Assembly (NCBI GenBank): GCA_903905455.1
Contig: CAIVGN010000175.1
Location: forward strand, 31,615 to 95,614
From: an uncultured Archangium sp.
GTDB lineage: Bacteria; Myxococcota; Myxococcia; Myxococcales; Myxococcaceae
Direction: 5' to 3'
DNA: 64,000 bases
The notes below the pieces were generated by a model. That model worked only from the letters and a program-made list of their open reading frames with translations. It did not search any database and was not told where the DNA came from. Every line of letters starts with the position of its first letter. Positions within the stretch are counted from its first letter, which is position 1. A program made the position numbers and the translations under genes. Below are positions 63,800 through 64,000 of the stretch, one piece after another.

Positions 63800-64000
63800 T
63801 CACAGGAAGATGCGGGTGGTCTTCTCGACGAAGTCATCATCGGCCCGGGCCAGGCAACACAGTTCATCACCTTCCGCCCAGCGCGGGTTCTTCGCGAGGA
63901 AGAAGCGCACGTCGGGGTCGTCGAGCAACCGCTTCGGCACGTCGGCCAGGGCGTCGGTGAGGCGCACCGCGTCGGCCCCCGCGTAGCGCAGCAGGCCCGC
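63800..64000 (-). CDS. Hypothetical protein, C-terminal part
   Basis: Only the last 66 codons are inside the window, reading AGLLRYAGADAVRLTDALAD at the edge and ending TTRIFL. The acidic Leu/Asp-rich segments look helical. The gene continues past the right edge. No family could be recognised from this piece. It ends 6 bp before the GH3 start and is probably co-transcribed with it. Confidence 0.55.
   Translation of the reverse strand, partial: AGLLRYAGADAVRLTDALADVPKRLLDDPDVRFFLAKNPRWAEGDELCCLARADDDFVEKTTRIFL

Overview
The window is 64 kb of very GC-rich, densely packed bacterial chromosome with frequent GTG and TTG starts and many four-base ATGA/GTGA gene overlaps. The content points to the Myxococcota (a Myxococcales-type predatory soil bacterium). 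It has a DUF2378 protein (a myxobacterial paralogous family), two eukaryote-like Ser/Thr kinases with C-terminal membrane anchors, an FHA-GAF-cyclase-like protein, two hybrid histidine kinases and many lipoproteins and secreted proteins of unknown function. No rRNA, tRNA, CRISPR array, insertion sequence, integrase or phage gene was seen. I read it as ordinary chromosome with a few small accessory patches.

Layout. 1-5.9 kb: a prolyl oligopeptidase lipoprotein (cut by the window edge), a JmjC-type oxygenase and a MaoC-like dehydratase in one minus-strand operon. These face MltG, followed by a TonB-like protein and an ABC ATPase that sit downstream of a Ser/Thr kinase (to 8.1 kb). 8.2-13.3 kb: DUF2378 protein, hybrid kinase, secreted protein, second Ser/Thr kinase with an overlapping small lipoprotein. 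13.3-13.8 kb: a chromosomal CcdA/CcdB toxin-antitoxin pair. 13.9-20.7 kb: peroxiredoxin, FHA-GAF-cyclase-like regulator, HAD hydrolase, an OPT transporter and an outer-membrane FadL-like channel. 20.7-27.0 kb: the most accessory-looking stretch, with a membrane protein overlapped by a transglutaminase-like protein, an unknown protein, an EF-hand gene remnant, a spermidine-synthase-like membrane protein and a further gene-fragment region.

27-31.2 kb: phosphoenolpyruvate synthase, its divergent regulator PpsR and a LysR regulator. 31.3-38.4 kb: secreted proteins, an FAD monooxygenase, a leucine-rich-repeat protein and a beta-propeller-like secreted protein. 38.5-47.2 kb: a co-directional run of an RND pump, adaptor and TolC channel, then an old yellow enzyme, an NmrA-like protein and a dihydroorotase. 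47.2-50.7 kb: a five-gene minus-strand operon (NAD-binding protein, MOSC, HIT, stand-alone E2 acyltransferase domain, Coa1-like protein), divergent from a NicO-type metal transporter and three further genes ending in an MBL hydrolase. 53.6-58.0 kb: a CBS-like protein and two divergent lipoprotein metallopeptidases, one with two PPC domains and one with an EF-hand. 58.0-64 kb: a minus-strand run of radical SAM/B12 protein, alpha/beta hydrolase, hybrid histidine kinase, GH3-family protein and a partial gene.

The loci most worth a second look are the transglutaminase-like/membrane-protein pair, the kinase-ABC ATPase-TonB operon, the degenerate cyclase, the E2/Coa1/HIT/MOSC operon, the EF-hand HExxH peptidase and the CcdAB pair. 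I did not find one large, clearly new multi-gene system.
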